From: Triticum aestivum
Taxonomy: Eukaryota; Streptophyta; Magnoliopsida; Poales; Poaceae
NCBI RefSeq assembly: GCF_018294505.1
Contig: NC_057801.1
Coordinates: 842,464,807-842,528,806 of the forward strand
Direction: 5' to 3'
DNA: 64,000 nt
Position 1 is the first letter of the stretch. Each line of letters opens with the position of its first letter. Positions 1 through 9,060 of the stretch are shown one piece after another. The notes beneath the pieces were generated by a model, which saw nothing but the letters and a program-made list of their open reading frames with translations, was not told where the DNA came from and made no database searches. The translations under genes and the position numbers were made by a program.

Positions 1-969
1 CAGAATATATAGTATGTTCAAATTCAGGAGGTTGGTGGGAAGGCTATGGCTTCGTCTGGGAAGTTCCGCGGAACTCATTGCGCTGTCCGCTTGTTGCTCA
101 TTGTTGTATTCTTGGCGCGTTGGAGCATGCGCAGTGTCTAAACTAAGGGGGTCTTTTCAAGGACGGGAAAGTAGTGGCTGCACCCACCTTCGGTGCACCC
201 GTGGAGTGAACAATAAATTCGAAAAAATATATAAACAAAATCAAACAATTCTGAAACTTTGTGGATGTGATTATGAGCAAATGTTTTCGGACTTGCAAAG
301 TTTGGTCACCAAAAAAAATCAAATTATCTCCATACAAAACGAAATACAAATGATGCTCTGCACCCACGTTAGCACATTGGCATGTCAAATGTTCACATCA
401 AATCAAGCAACCTCGAAGTTCATCGTTCCAGTGAAAGGACTTATGTATCAATACTTACAATATACTTTGTAGTATGAATGAATCCCAACATATCTGAGAT
501 TATTATAATTTATGTATATATACTACTAATAAGATCAATATCGATTGATTTCTACAGTGTTGCCTTGTCGTGAATTGGAATGCCCACATGAGCATCCTCT
601 ATTTCTAGCTACATTAGCATAATTTTCTAAGCATGTAACAATGCCACATCAGTAAGTTACACTTTTACATTGTTCTATACATGCAACCGTGCTACATGAG
701 TCATGATTGTCACTCGTAGGTTAACTGAATCAACTTTACATTGTGATGGTAGTATGTGTGTCGGATGCTCAGGACATACATGTGTAGTTCATGCTTCACT
801 TTTTTTGGTCGAAAAATGACATTTTGTTAACTGCAATCAAAAGTTTTTCTCTTTAACACATGCATCAATTTGTTACTTGTTTCGTATGTTTTATTGTTTT
901 CAAAATGCAACTCAAGAACACTCTTTTCGCATTAGTTGAAGTTCTTTAGCACACTCTTATAGGTTTGTT
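1..969. other. Unassigned AT-rich sequence, no supported gene
   Basis: I see no gene here. The longest open frame (14-472, +) has no recognisable domain, and its composition changes from GC-rich to AT-rich part-way along, so it looks like chance. A short GC-rich piece near 170-205 contains a small inverted arrangement (TGCACCC and GGTGCACCC) of a kind seen in Triticeae repeats. I could not assign a family. Confidence 0.5.
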
Positions 970-1303
970 TAAACAAGATTCTTACAGCAACACGTGGGGT
1001 ATGAGCTAGTTTTATTAATCATAGTGATACAATAGGTATAGGGCGAGAAAACAGCAGATTAAGGAGCGTAATACGAAGCACTGAAATTAGCACGAAACAT
1101 AGGCCACGTACACACCCTCCACGAAACATAGGCCACATAGGCCACGTATACAAAACAGACCATCAATTTACCAAGAGGAATAACCCACTAATAGATGAAC
1201 AAGTTCTCAGCCATTATTCCAACACTAGGTTGGCCCGGACTCCGATCTTCACTGATAACCTTAGAAGCAAACGCATCGACTACCGGATTGTTCTACGTGA
1301 TGT

Positions 1304-1490
1304 TTTTTTTTTAAATGGAGGCTCGCCCCCGCCTCTGCATCGGAACGATGCATGCAACCATCTTATTAAAGAGTCTCGAAGTAGCACAAAGTCATAAAAG
1401 TATTACAGCTCGCAAGCGGAGCGAAAAATGAAACGGAAAGTGAAAGCTCAATATCAGAACTGGTATGACAATGTAAAGGACAAACTCCCT
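1304..1490 (-). mobile_element. 3' end of a non-LTR retroposon (shared by copies A and B)
   Basis: A T-run followed by a GC-rich block (GGAGGCTCGCCCCCGCCTC) reads on the minus strand as a retroposon 3' end closing in poly(A). The same sequence sits at the equivalent place in copy B (about 24330-24520), so it inserted before the duplication. No coding capacity is left. The assignment to LINE or SINE is inferred from the tail only; the inner boundary is approximate. Confidence 0.45.
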
Positions 1491-1630
1491 AGACTCCTAT
1501 CCTGTTATGCGACCGCCACCCGAACTGGTTGAATATAACTCGTGCTACCATCTCCCACTGGTTGCATGAGTAACCAAAGGCTCCTTGGAGTCCGTAGAAG
1601 TGAGTGATGTGTGTCATGTAATGCAAAAAA

Positions 1631-2461
1631 TCAGACGGATTCAAATCCTCCTGGCTCGTTGTTCTCTGACTGATTGCCTGCTCCTCCCTTCTCTGACTGA
1701 TTGCCTGCTCCTCCCTGACCAACCCTGTTGTACCTTTGACTGTCAGAAGTATCAGAAGTTTCTGCGCCGTGTGATGGATCACTCACATGATGGTTCCTGC
1801 ACCAGTCACCAAGTAAACATAGACAATTTAGTGTACTGGTCTTCACTTTCAGTTTTAGTATTTTCGGCCAAAGAGCCGAAACTTCATTTGATTCAACCAA
1901 ATATTTAAAAAAGATTACAAAAATATTCGGATTCCTGCACTAATGAAATTGCTGAAACATTTTGACCAATAGGTAGAAATTACTGAAATTCGGTGAATTG
2001 CATCGACATCTCGCTGATAATGAAAACCAAGTTGCGTGGATCGAACATCTTACGTACGTAGTAGTAGCAAAAGTATGTGACGCCGTGAGGAGACTGGCGT
2101 GCACGTAGAGCACGAGCGTGCACAAGCAGTCAAGGCGACTGCGCATGTCCCGGAGCTGCGTCTCCATGCTCCTGCCGGTCCGGACGCGGCGCCAGAGCGT
2201 GCTCCCGCGATAGAAGGCCACGAGGCCGGCCGCTTCGGCCAGCGCCCCGGCGGCCAGTCCGGCAAGCGCGGGGTTCTGCTGCTGCTTGGCCATGTCCAGC
2301 AGCGCCTGGAGCTTGCGCGCGCAGCCCTCGAGCCTGGCGCATTCCGTCTCGCACTGCGGAATCCGCAGGAGGTGGGCGGCCAGGGCAATGAGCATGACGG
2401 CGTGCAGCCCCGACAGCTGCGCGACATTGGCAATGTCCGACAGGACGCCACACACACCCAT
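1631..2461 (-). CDS. MCAfunc-like small helical protein, copy A (two exons: 2461-2058, 1796-1631)
   Basis: Predicted 189-residue cytosolic protein. Exon 1 (404 nt) encodes a helical domain with the pattern ANVAQLSGLHAVMLIALA near the start, a PQCETECARLE segment and a C-terminal METQLRDMRSRLDCLC helix. This order and spacing resemble the N-terminal MCAfunc four-helix domain of plant MCA calcium-channel regulators and CNR13-type proteins, but no channel or Cys-rich PLAC8 part follows. Exon 2 (166 nt) adds a Ser/Gln/Gly/Asn-rich, probably disordered tail ending in GGFESV. The intron is GT(ACGT)..GCAG, phase 2, the only frame-preserving choice and matching copies B and C. Exon 2 has an in-frame 27-nt tandem duplication (GGAGNQSEK repeated) that the other copies lack. 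The start is the first ATG and is conserved in copy B. Function is unknown; a scaffold or regulator of an MCA- or MLKL-like helical bundle is only a guess. Confidence 0.65.
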
Positions 2462-2910
2462 CCTGATGCTGAAGCTGAAGCTGATGGAGAGTAAGCGCTG
2501 TTAGGAGCAGGCGATATATATGGGTCTCCATGTGGCAATCAGCTTTGGACTCCGACTGTCTCGTAGTGAAACACAAGGGGTTGAAGAAAGGAGGCAAGGA
2601 GCATAGTGAGTGCATCTTCTCGACGGCGGAGTCGCGGAGGGGAGAGGAGAGGAGAGGAGAGAAGAGCAGAGGCCGAAGGTGTTCCATTCCAAGGAACTCC
2701 CGCGAGCAGGAGGCTCATGAGCCAGACGAGAGCCTGCCTTTCTAGTCAGCGGAAGGGAAGATGACAGGATGTTCCTAGGAAGTTCCACATCCCGTCCTCC
2801 CTCCTTCCAGCCGTTGGATCACATCTCCCTCTCCCAGTTCACACATGGCTCACGAAATCACAAAGGAAACGTTTCGGGGGCAGTGTTGTAAACATGGCCA
2901 AAACAAAACA
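2462..2910 (-). promoter_or_regulatory. Conserved 5' flank and putative promoter of copy A
   Basis: On the minus strand a TATA-like CATATATATC lies about 55 bp upstream of the start codon (near 2513-2522). Further upstream comes a conserved GC-rich block containing GGAGTTCCTTGGAATGG and a CT-rich (GAGAGGA) run. The block recurs upstream of copies B and C and of the truncated copy at 5.75-6.24 kb, which argues for a retained promoter rather than chance. The exact transcription start is not visible. Confidence 0.5.
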
Positions 2911-2968
2911 CAAGAGCAGCCCGTCGAGCGAATGTTCTTTCCTTAGTCGAATTTTTACTTCTATTACT

Positions 2969-3213
2969 TTTTTTGCGAGAAAATTCCCGATCTATTCATC
3001 TTCAATCATGGCAGTACAACGAATACCAGAAATAATAAAAATTACATCTAGATTCATAGACCAACTAGCGACGACTACCAGCACTGAAGCGAGCCGAAGG
3101 CGCGCCGCCGTCATCGCCCCTCCATCGCCGGAGTCGGGCACAACTTGTTGCTAGTAGACAATCGGGAAGTCGTCGTGCTAAGGCTCCGTAGGACCAGCGC
3201 ACCAGAACAGCAA
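2969..3213 (-). mobile_element. Non-LTR retroposon fragment with poly(T) start
   Basis: The homologous flank of copy B runs on without a break, but here it is interrupted at a T-run followed by GCGAGAAAATTCCCGATC. Read on the minus strand this is a 3' terminus ending in poly(A), typical of a LINE or SINE. The fragment continues GC-rich to about 3213 and then changes abruptly into Copia integrase sequence. It supplies the first ~24 codons of the open frame that runs into the Copia, which are therefore not Copia protein. Confidence 0.5.
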
Positions 3214-3216
3214 CCA

Positions 3217-5562
3217 GCGCTCCGTACACTCAATGACATAGCCCGAACACTACTAACCCATGCCCATATGCCGTTCTCCTACTGGGCAGAAGCACTGCAA
3301 ACCTCCACTTTTCTGCTGAACAGATGGCCGTGCCGGCCTCGTCACGACCAGACACCGTTCTTCCTGCTGTACGGTGCTCACCCCGACTACACAGCCATGC
3401 GAGTTTTCGGGTGTCTATGCTTCCCCAACCTCACAGCCACAACCCCTCACAAGCTCGCCCTGCGCTCGGCGCCATGCGTTCTCCTATGCTATGCCACTGA
3501 TCACAAGGGATATAGAAGTCTCAACCCCGCAACTGAGCGAGTGATCATCTCCCGTCATGTCATCTTCGACGAGCATCGTTTTCCCTTTCGCGATCACTCC
3601 AGTACATCGCCACCCGATCCAACTCCCTCCCTCGACGACGAGCTCGTGCTCCCATTCGTCCCCCGGCGGCCCCGTACTGCACGGGCACGGCCAGCCGCTG
3701 CTCCAGACCACCATGCAGACGCGGTGGTCGATCGCTCCCCTCCCGCCAACACCGCTCCGCCCGCGCCTCCCTCGCCCTCAGCGCCCACACCAACAGCCGA
3801 TCCGGCCACCCCTCCCGCTGCATCCAGCAGTGCACCCACCACTGCTTCCAGCAGCACCCCTCCACCGCCGCCCGCGCCGCCGCGTCCACGTCGCCGCGCC
3901 GCGCCCATCCCAACCCACACCATGACTACGCGTGCTCAGGCTGGCAAGTTCCTGCCCAACCCCAAGTATGCCGACAGTCTCATTGCCACAGTCACCGACA
4001 CTGCCATCTCACCCAAACCCCGATCAGTGTGTTCTGCTTTGCAAGATCCATGTTGGTTGTCTGCTATGCAGGTGGAGTACCGGGCGCTGATGGAGAACGC
4101 AACCTGGCGGCTCGTACCACGGCCACCGGGCGTCAACGTCGTCACCGGAAAATGGCTGTTTCGCCACAAGTCCAAGGCGGACGGGTCGCTCGAACAGTAC
4201 AAAGCACGCTGGGTCCTGCACGGGTTTTTCCAGCAACCTAGCGTGGACTTCGACGAGACGTTCTCTCCCGTCGTCAAGGCCGCCACGATCCGCGTCGTCC
4301 TCACCATTGCTGCCACGCGCAACTGGCCGGTCCATCAAATGGACGTCAACAACGCCTTCCTCCACGGGCGTCTCGCCGAGCGCGTCTACTGTCAACAACC
4401 TGCGGGCTTCGTCGACACGCACCACCCCGAGCACGTGTGCCTCCTCGACAAGTCGTTTTACGGCCTCAAACAGGCGCCGCGCGCGTGGTTCGCCAGGTTC
4501 GCGGCCTTCGCGCACCAACTCGGCTTCGTCAGCTCACGCGCGGATCCCTCGCTGTTCGTGCTCCACTGCAGCGCGGGCGACGCCTACCTCCTACTCTACG
4601 TCGACGACATCGTCCTCACGGCCTCATCGACGGCTCTCCTTCAACACCTGCAGCGTCAGCTCTCCGGTGAGTTCTCCATGAAGGACCTCGGCCCCCTCCA
4701 CTACTTCCTCGGGATCGCCGTCACCCGCACGGAACACGGCTTCTTCCTCTCCCAACAGAAGTACGCTGAGGAACTGCTCGAGCGCGCCAACATGGCGTCC
4801 TGCAAGCCGCTGCCCACGCCTGTTGACACGCACGGCAAGCTCTCTGCTGTCGACGCACCCGTTCCGGACCCGACCGAGTACCGCAGCATCGTGGGTGCCC
4901 TCCAGTACATGTGCATGACGCGCCCTGACATCGCTTATGCGGTGCAGCAATGTTGTCTGGTCATGCACGACCCGCGCGCACCGCACCTCGCCCTCGCCAA
5001 ACGGGTGCTGCGCTACCTGCGAGGCACCACGTCTCATGGTCTCCATCTCCAACCCGCGCTGTCACTCGACCTGGTGGCCTACTCCGACGCGGACTAGGCC
5101 GGCTGCCCCGACACACGCCGCTCGACGTCCGGCTACGCCGTGTACTTCGGCGACTCCCTCGTCTACTGGTCCTCAAAACGCCAGGCCACCGTGTCCCGCT
5201 CGAGCGCGGAGGCGGAGTACCGCGCTGTCGCCAACGCTGTTGCAGAATGCTGCTGGCTTCGACAACTCCTGGCAGAGCTCTTCATTCCCATGCCCAAAGC
5301 GAGCGTGGTGTTCTGCGACAACATCTCCTCGGTGTACATGTCTACCAACCCAGTTCACCATCGGAGGACGAAGCACATAGAGCTAGATATCCACTTCGTC
5401 CGCGAGCAAGTGGCACTCGGCAAGCTCCGCGTGCTCCATGTGCCAACCAAGCAGCAGTTCGCGGACGTGCTCACCAAGGGGCTCCCAACTACGGCGTTCC
5501 AAGATTTTAGTTCCAGTTTATGCATCCGTCCGCCGGATGCTTCAACTGCGGCGGGGTGTTAG
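3217..5562 (+). pseudogene. 5'-truncated Copia pol (integrase C-terminus, reverse transcriptase, RNase H)
   Basis: The frame starts inside the integrase (TLNDIARTLL..FSYWAEAL, then the FGCLCFPNL segment), passes a very Pro/Ala/Ser-rich linker (about 3600-3930), then a full reverse transcriptase with ARWVLHGF, DVNNAFLHG, YGLKQAPRAW and the catalytic LLYVDDIVL near 4590, and RNase H with SSAEAEYRAV and FCDN. Gag, protease and the integrase core are missing, so only about half of a Copia polyprotein is left. An in-frame TAG at 5095-5097 occupies the place where family members have Trp in the DADWAGC stretch; the frame then stays open to 5562. The coding region is strikingly GC-rich, which with the short LTR suggests an Ale/Retrofit-type lineage. 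Dead element, not a host gene. Confidence 0.9.
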
Positions 5563-5748
5563 CTGTATAGATAGAACCCCCGCTCGCCCACGTCCTGCAT
5601 GCATTTGCATGCCCTTGTACACGATCACCACGATCGACCGCGCGCCCTCGCTAAACGCTCGGCGCTCCCTCTGTACCTGTCCTATATAAACAGAGATCAC
5701 ACGCAGCACCACCTAAGGTGGATTTGCTCATTCTTTCTCCCGCACACA
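5557..5748 (+). mobile_element. 3' LTR of the truncated Copia
   Basis: A purine tract (GCGGCGGGG) precedes TGTTAGCTG, and about 190 bp later the sequence ends ..CCGCACACA, giving the TG..CA ends expected of an LTR. A TATATAAA-type box lies near 5681-5689, consistent with the LTR's own promoter. The next base begins sequence from inside exon 1 of the small gene family. The matching 5' LTR is absent. Confidence 0.75.
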
Positions 5749-6236
5749 GCAATGTCCGACAGGACGCCACACACACCCATCCTGATGCTGAAGCTGATGG
5801 AGAGTAAGCTGCTAGGAGCAGGGTACATATGGGTCTCCATGTGGCAATCAGCTTTGGACTTCAACTGTCTCGAAGTGAAACACAAGGGGTTGAAGAAAGG
5901 TGGCAAGGAGCATGGTGAGTGCATCTTCTCGTCGGCGGAGTCGCGGAGTGGGTTCTGAGAGGAGAGGAGAGGAGAGAAGAGCAGAGGCCGGAGGTGTTCC
6001 ATTCCAAGGAACTCCCGCGAGCAGGATGCTCATGAGCCAGACGAGAGCCTGCCTTTCTAGTCAGCGTGTGTAGGCGAAAGGGAAGATGACAGGATGTTCC
6101 TAGGAAGTTCCACATCCCGTCCTCCTCCTTCCAGCCGTTGGATCACATCTCCCTCTCCCGGTCCACAGTCACACACATGGCTCACAAAATCACAAGACGT
6201 TTCGCGAGCAGTGTTGTAAACATGGCCAAAACAAAA
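5749..6236 (-). pseudogene. Truncated fourth copy of the MCAfunc-like gene (about ten codons plus 5' flank)
   Basis: The minus strand has the family start codon (ATG at 5780) and about ten codons (MGVCGVLSDI) before the sequence is replaced at 5748 by the LTR of the truncated Copia. Upstream it keeps the whole conserved 5' flank, including a TATA-like stretch near 5820 and the GGAACTCCCGCGAGCAGG block. So a tandem gene copy once stood here and lost its body, most simply by Copia insertion followed by deletion. It cannot make the protein. Confidence 0.85.
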
Positions 6237-6241
6237 CATAA

Positions 6242-6397
6242 TGATGAGTATAATGTTTATTAGGAAAGATGAGATAGACTAGGATTTGCTCTAGCTTGTC
6301 TTGTACTCCAAGTAGATGATTATACTCTTATATATATGCCCACGAGGCTCAAGCAATACAATAACTATTCCACCAAATCCCTCTCTCCCTTCTAACA
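6242..6397 (+). repeat. 5' LTR of the non-autonomous element
   Basis: A 156-bp direct repeat starting TGATGAGTATAATG and ending TTCTAACA. It contains a TATATATA promoter-like box near 6331-6337. The primer-binding site follows at about 6397-6407. Confidence 0.8.
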
Positions 6398-7269
6398 TGA
6401 TATCAGTTTCCGGGTTCTAAACCCTAGCCGCCGCCGCTTCCGCACCCGCGCGCCGCCGCTGGGGCGGTCGGCCTCCATGACCGCCGCCGGGGGCTGCGCC
6501 ACCCGTACCTAGGGTTCATCCGCCGCTCGTGTTGACCGGCTGCCCTAAAGAGTCTTTTTCTCGATCCGTTAATTGAGGTTTTTCTCTCGCGTCGATCGGT
6601 TGCTCGGCATTTCTTTTTGGTTTTCCGATCTATTCTTGATCGGTTTGCGTCGCCCATCGACGCCGTCGACCCTGAGCGCCTCTACTCCGACCCCGGCGCG
6701 ACCAGTCGGCCTCTCCTCCGACCCGGCGGCAATGCGCGCCGAGGCGGCCCGTCAGGGCCAGCCGCTGTCTGCGCGTCGGTCCGCCCGTCGCCCTGCGCCT
6801 GCCGTCACCGCCCTACTCCGACCCGGAAACCTGCATCGCCCCGACCCGGCAGCTTCGCGCCATGCGATGGCCAATCATAGCCGTCGCTCGCGCGCCGGCC
6901 CGCCGATCGATCCACGTCACCCGCCTGCGCCGCAGCTGCATGGCGGCTCGGCGGTCTACCTCGCCGGCCTTGTCCTCGGCTGTCAGGCTCGTCGGCTGCC
7001 TCAAACTCGGGCGCCGCTGCTCCGTTGGTCGCTCGGGCCTCGCTGCCCGGGCGTCGGTGCTGCTTTGGCAGCCCGGGTGCCGGTGCTGACGTCCCACACC
7101 GTCCGTCGTCGCCGGCCTCATCCAGGACTCAGCCGCCACCACGCCTCCATCGAGCGACGTCCCCGTCCTCGCGCGCGATCGGCTTGATCACCCGCTTGTC
7201 GCCGCGATCCGCCTCATCTACTCCGTGTGACCAACCTGGCCCGTCGGTTGCACGTGCCTCCACAGGTCC

Positions 7270-7760
7270 CATGAAGATTGTCCCGAGTTCAGCGCGCCCC
7301 TCCGCCGATCGAGCAACGGGCTGCCGCTGCGTCGCCCCGTCGGGCCGCAGCGCCGCCGCCCCGTGGTTCTCCTCCCGGCTGCACCGACCCGCGTCACCAC
7401 TGCGTCGCCCCTTCGGACCGTAGTGCCGCGGCCCGCGGTCCACCGCTGCCCCGTGGCCGTCCGCTCTAGGCCGTCCCCATGGCTGCACCGACCCTCGCGC
7501 CGCCGCTGCGTTGCCCCGTCGGGCCGTAGCGAGCGTGAACGATGTCCACGCCGCCGTCCCGAGGCCGTCCCAGTGGTTGCACCGACCCGCGCTCCGCTGT
7601 CGCGCCGCCCCTTCGGGCTGTCGCGCCGTGGCCCGCGGTCCCCGCCGCCGCCCTGAGGTCTTCCTGCCGTCGCCCGGACCTGCCCGCCGTCGCTGCGTCG
7701 CCCCTACGGGCCGTAGCGCCGTGGCCCGCGGTCCACTCCACCGTCACCGCGCGTCGACCT
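7270..7760 (+). repeat. Degenerate GC-rich tandem repeats inside the non-autonomous element
   Basis: A unit of about 100-120 bp, marked by variants of CCCCGTCGGGCCGTAGCG and GCCGTGGCCCGCGGTCC, recurs at least four times. The copies are imperfect and interrupted. No protein pattern is conserved across them, so they look structural rather than coding. Confidence 0.6.
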
Positions 7761-8146
7761 CCCGTGGTATGCGCTGCGCCGTCTCCCTTGGCGCGGGAAC
7801 GCCACCGTCCGTGCCCGTCTTCGTCACGCTGTCGGGTTCTTCGCCTATTTCGAGCACCGCCGCGGCGCTCCTAACCTAGCCGCCGTCAGGCCGCCGCCAC
7901 CGCTCTTCTTTGGCCGCCGCCGCCGCTACCCCCGTATCCGCCGCAGGCGCCCGTCCACCTCCTTCGTCTTCGTCCAGCTCCAGCCCGTCACCAGTGTCAC
8001 CGTCATCTATCCCGACCGCTTCATCTACTCCGACAACCGCGGGCGACATTGGACCCATGCCGATTGGCGCCGCAACCGTCGTCGAGTCCTTCTCTGTTGG
8101 CCTCTCTGACTTCTTCGACATGGCGCACAGCTCGTGCAGGTCCCAG

Positions 8147-8320
8147 TCTACGCATGCCCGGTGCTGGCAACACCGTCGCGTGCCTTCGTCCATGACGTGT
8201 CCCCAGGCCCGCAAGCCTGGTGCGGCGCTTCGTCAACTTCGTCTTCGTCCGTCTACGCATGCCCGGTGCTGGCAACACCGACGCGCGCCTTCGTCTACGA
8301 TGTGTCTCCGGGGTTGACAA
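8147..8320 (+). repeat. Two-copy tandem repeat of ~104 bp inside the non-autonomous element
   Basis: The segment opening TCTACGCATGCCCGGTGC occurs at about 8147 and again at about 8251, followed each time by GCAACACCG and a CTTCGTC stretch. The second copy diverges after about 70 bp. Confidence 0.75.
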
Positions 8321-8702
8321 CCCCGGCGCGACGCGTCGTCAACATCATCTACTTCCTGACGCACCACTACTTCGACACCACTGCGTCCACGACTAACTTG
8401 GCGCCTCCTTGCGCCCGCGGCTCCATGGCGACTTCCTCGACACCAGCTACCCCGACTCGACATCGACCACGGCATTCTTCGCACGACTATCTCGACCACG
8501 GCTCCACCACCCACGCTCTCGGCTACATTGACAAACGGCACAAAGGGATACCGCCTGCTTGAGCAACCTTGTCGGTTTCCACTCCAGTCACGACTTCTGC
8601 GATGCGTCGACCGTTACGACTATGGGGGATGTCCGTCGGCTTGCCTTCGGATTCTTCTCCAGTCTCACCGTCTGCGTCGCTACTGTAGTGACTGCGGGGG
8701 GA

Positions 8703-8862
8703 TGTTGAGTATAAGATTATTAGGAAGTATAGGATAGACTAGGATTTGGTCCTGCCTTGTCTTGTACTCCAAGTTGGTCTTTGTACTCCTATATATATGT
8801 CCACGAGGATCAAGCAATATAACGAACAACTATTCCACCAAATCCCTCTCTCCCTTCTAACA
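8703..8862 (+). repeat. 3' LTR of the non-autonomous element
   Basis: A 160-bp direct repeat of the left LTR, starting TGTTGAGTATAAG and ending TTCTAACA. It is preceded by the G-rich priming tract and followed by the CATAA target duplication. Confidence 0.8.
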
Positions 8863-8867
8863 CATAA

Positions 8868-9060
8868 GAACAGCTAGCTAATATAGTTTTGTAATAAGTC
8901 TACGCTTACTGGGTTGGACGAGCCTCGTGACTTTATTGTCAGGATACTTGTAGATGATTTAATAAAGTTAGTCATGATGGCCTTTCCTAAAAAAACAAGA
9001 ACGACTAAAAAACACAATAGTACAAGGCTAGATCCTCTAAAAAACACAATAGTACAAGGC
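8868..9060 (+). mobile_element. Short retroposon-like insert ending in A-rich tail
   Basis: Sequence absent from copy B ends in GATTTAATAAAGTTAG..CCTTTCCTAAAAAAA, the sort of 3' end (an AATAAA-like signal plus poly(A)) left by a LINE or SINE. No coding remnant is visible. A short direct duplication (ACTAAAAAACACAATAGTACAAGG-type, about 9005-9060) follows it. Confidence 0.4.

Larger units (their letters stand above)
6242..8862 (+). mobile_element. Non-autonomous LTR retrotransposon with 5-bp target duplication
   Basis: Two short related LTRs (6242-6397 and 8703-8862) begin TG(A/T)TGAGTATAA and end CTCTCTCCCTTCTAACA. CATAA flanks both sides (6237-6241 and 8863-8867). A primer-binding site matching the initiator-Met tRNA type (TGATATCAG) follows the left LTR directly, and a G-rich tract (GCGGGGGGAT) precedes the right one. 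The ~2.3-kb interior is GC-rich and has no gag, protease, integrase or reverse transcriptase motif; its many open frames are by-products of composition. The LTRs differ at roughly one position in ten by eye, so the insertion is old. It sits in the flank of the truncated gene copy, where removing it leaves a site similar to copies A and B. Confidence 0.85.

Noticed and set aside
14..472. 152-codon open frame at the window start
   Set aside because: No domain, composition shifts midway, no homologous frame in the rest of the window; most likely chance.
2050..2687. Other long frames over gene copy A (both strands), such as 2050-2538 and 2099-2494
   Set aside because: Shadows of a GC-rich exon: the frame at 1940-2461 alone keeps its sequence pattern across all three copies.
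3557..3925. Overlapping Pro/Arg-rich frames in the Copia linker
   Set aside because: Created by the GC-rich low-complexity linker of the pol frame.
6573..8562. Several 100-200-codon frames inside the non-autonomous LTR element
   Set aside because: Very high GC removes stop codons in all frames; no retroviral or other motif and no frame shared between the internal repeats.
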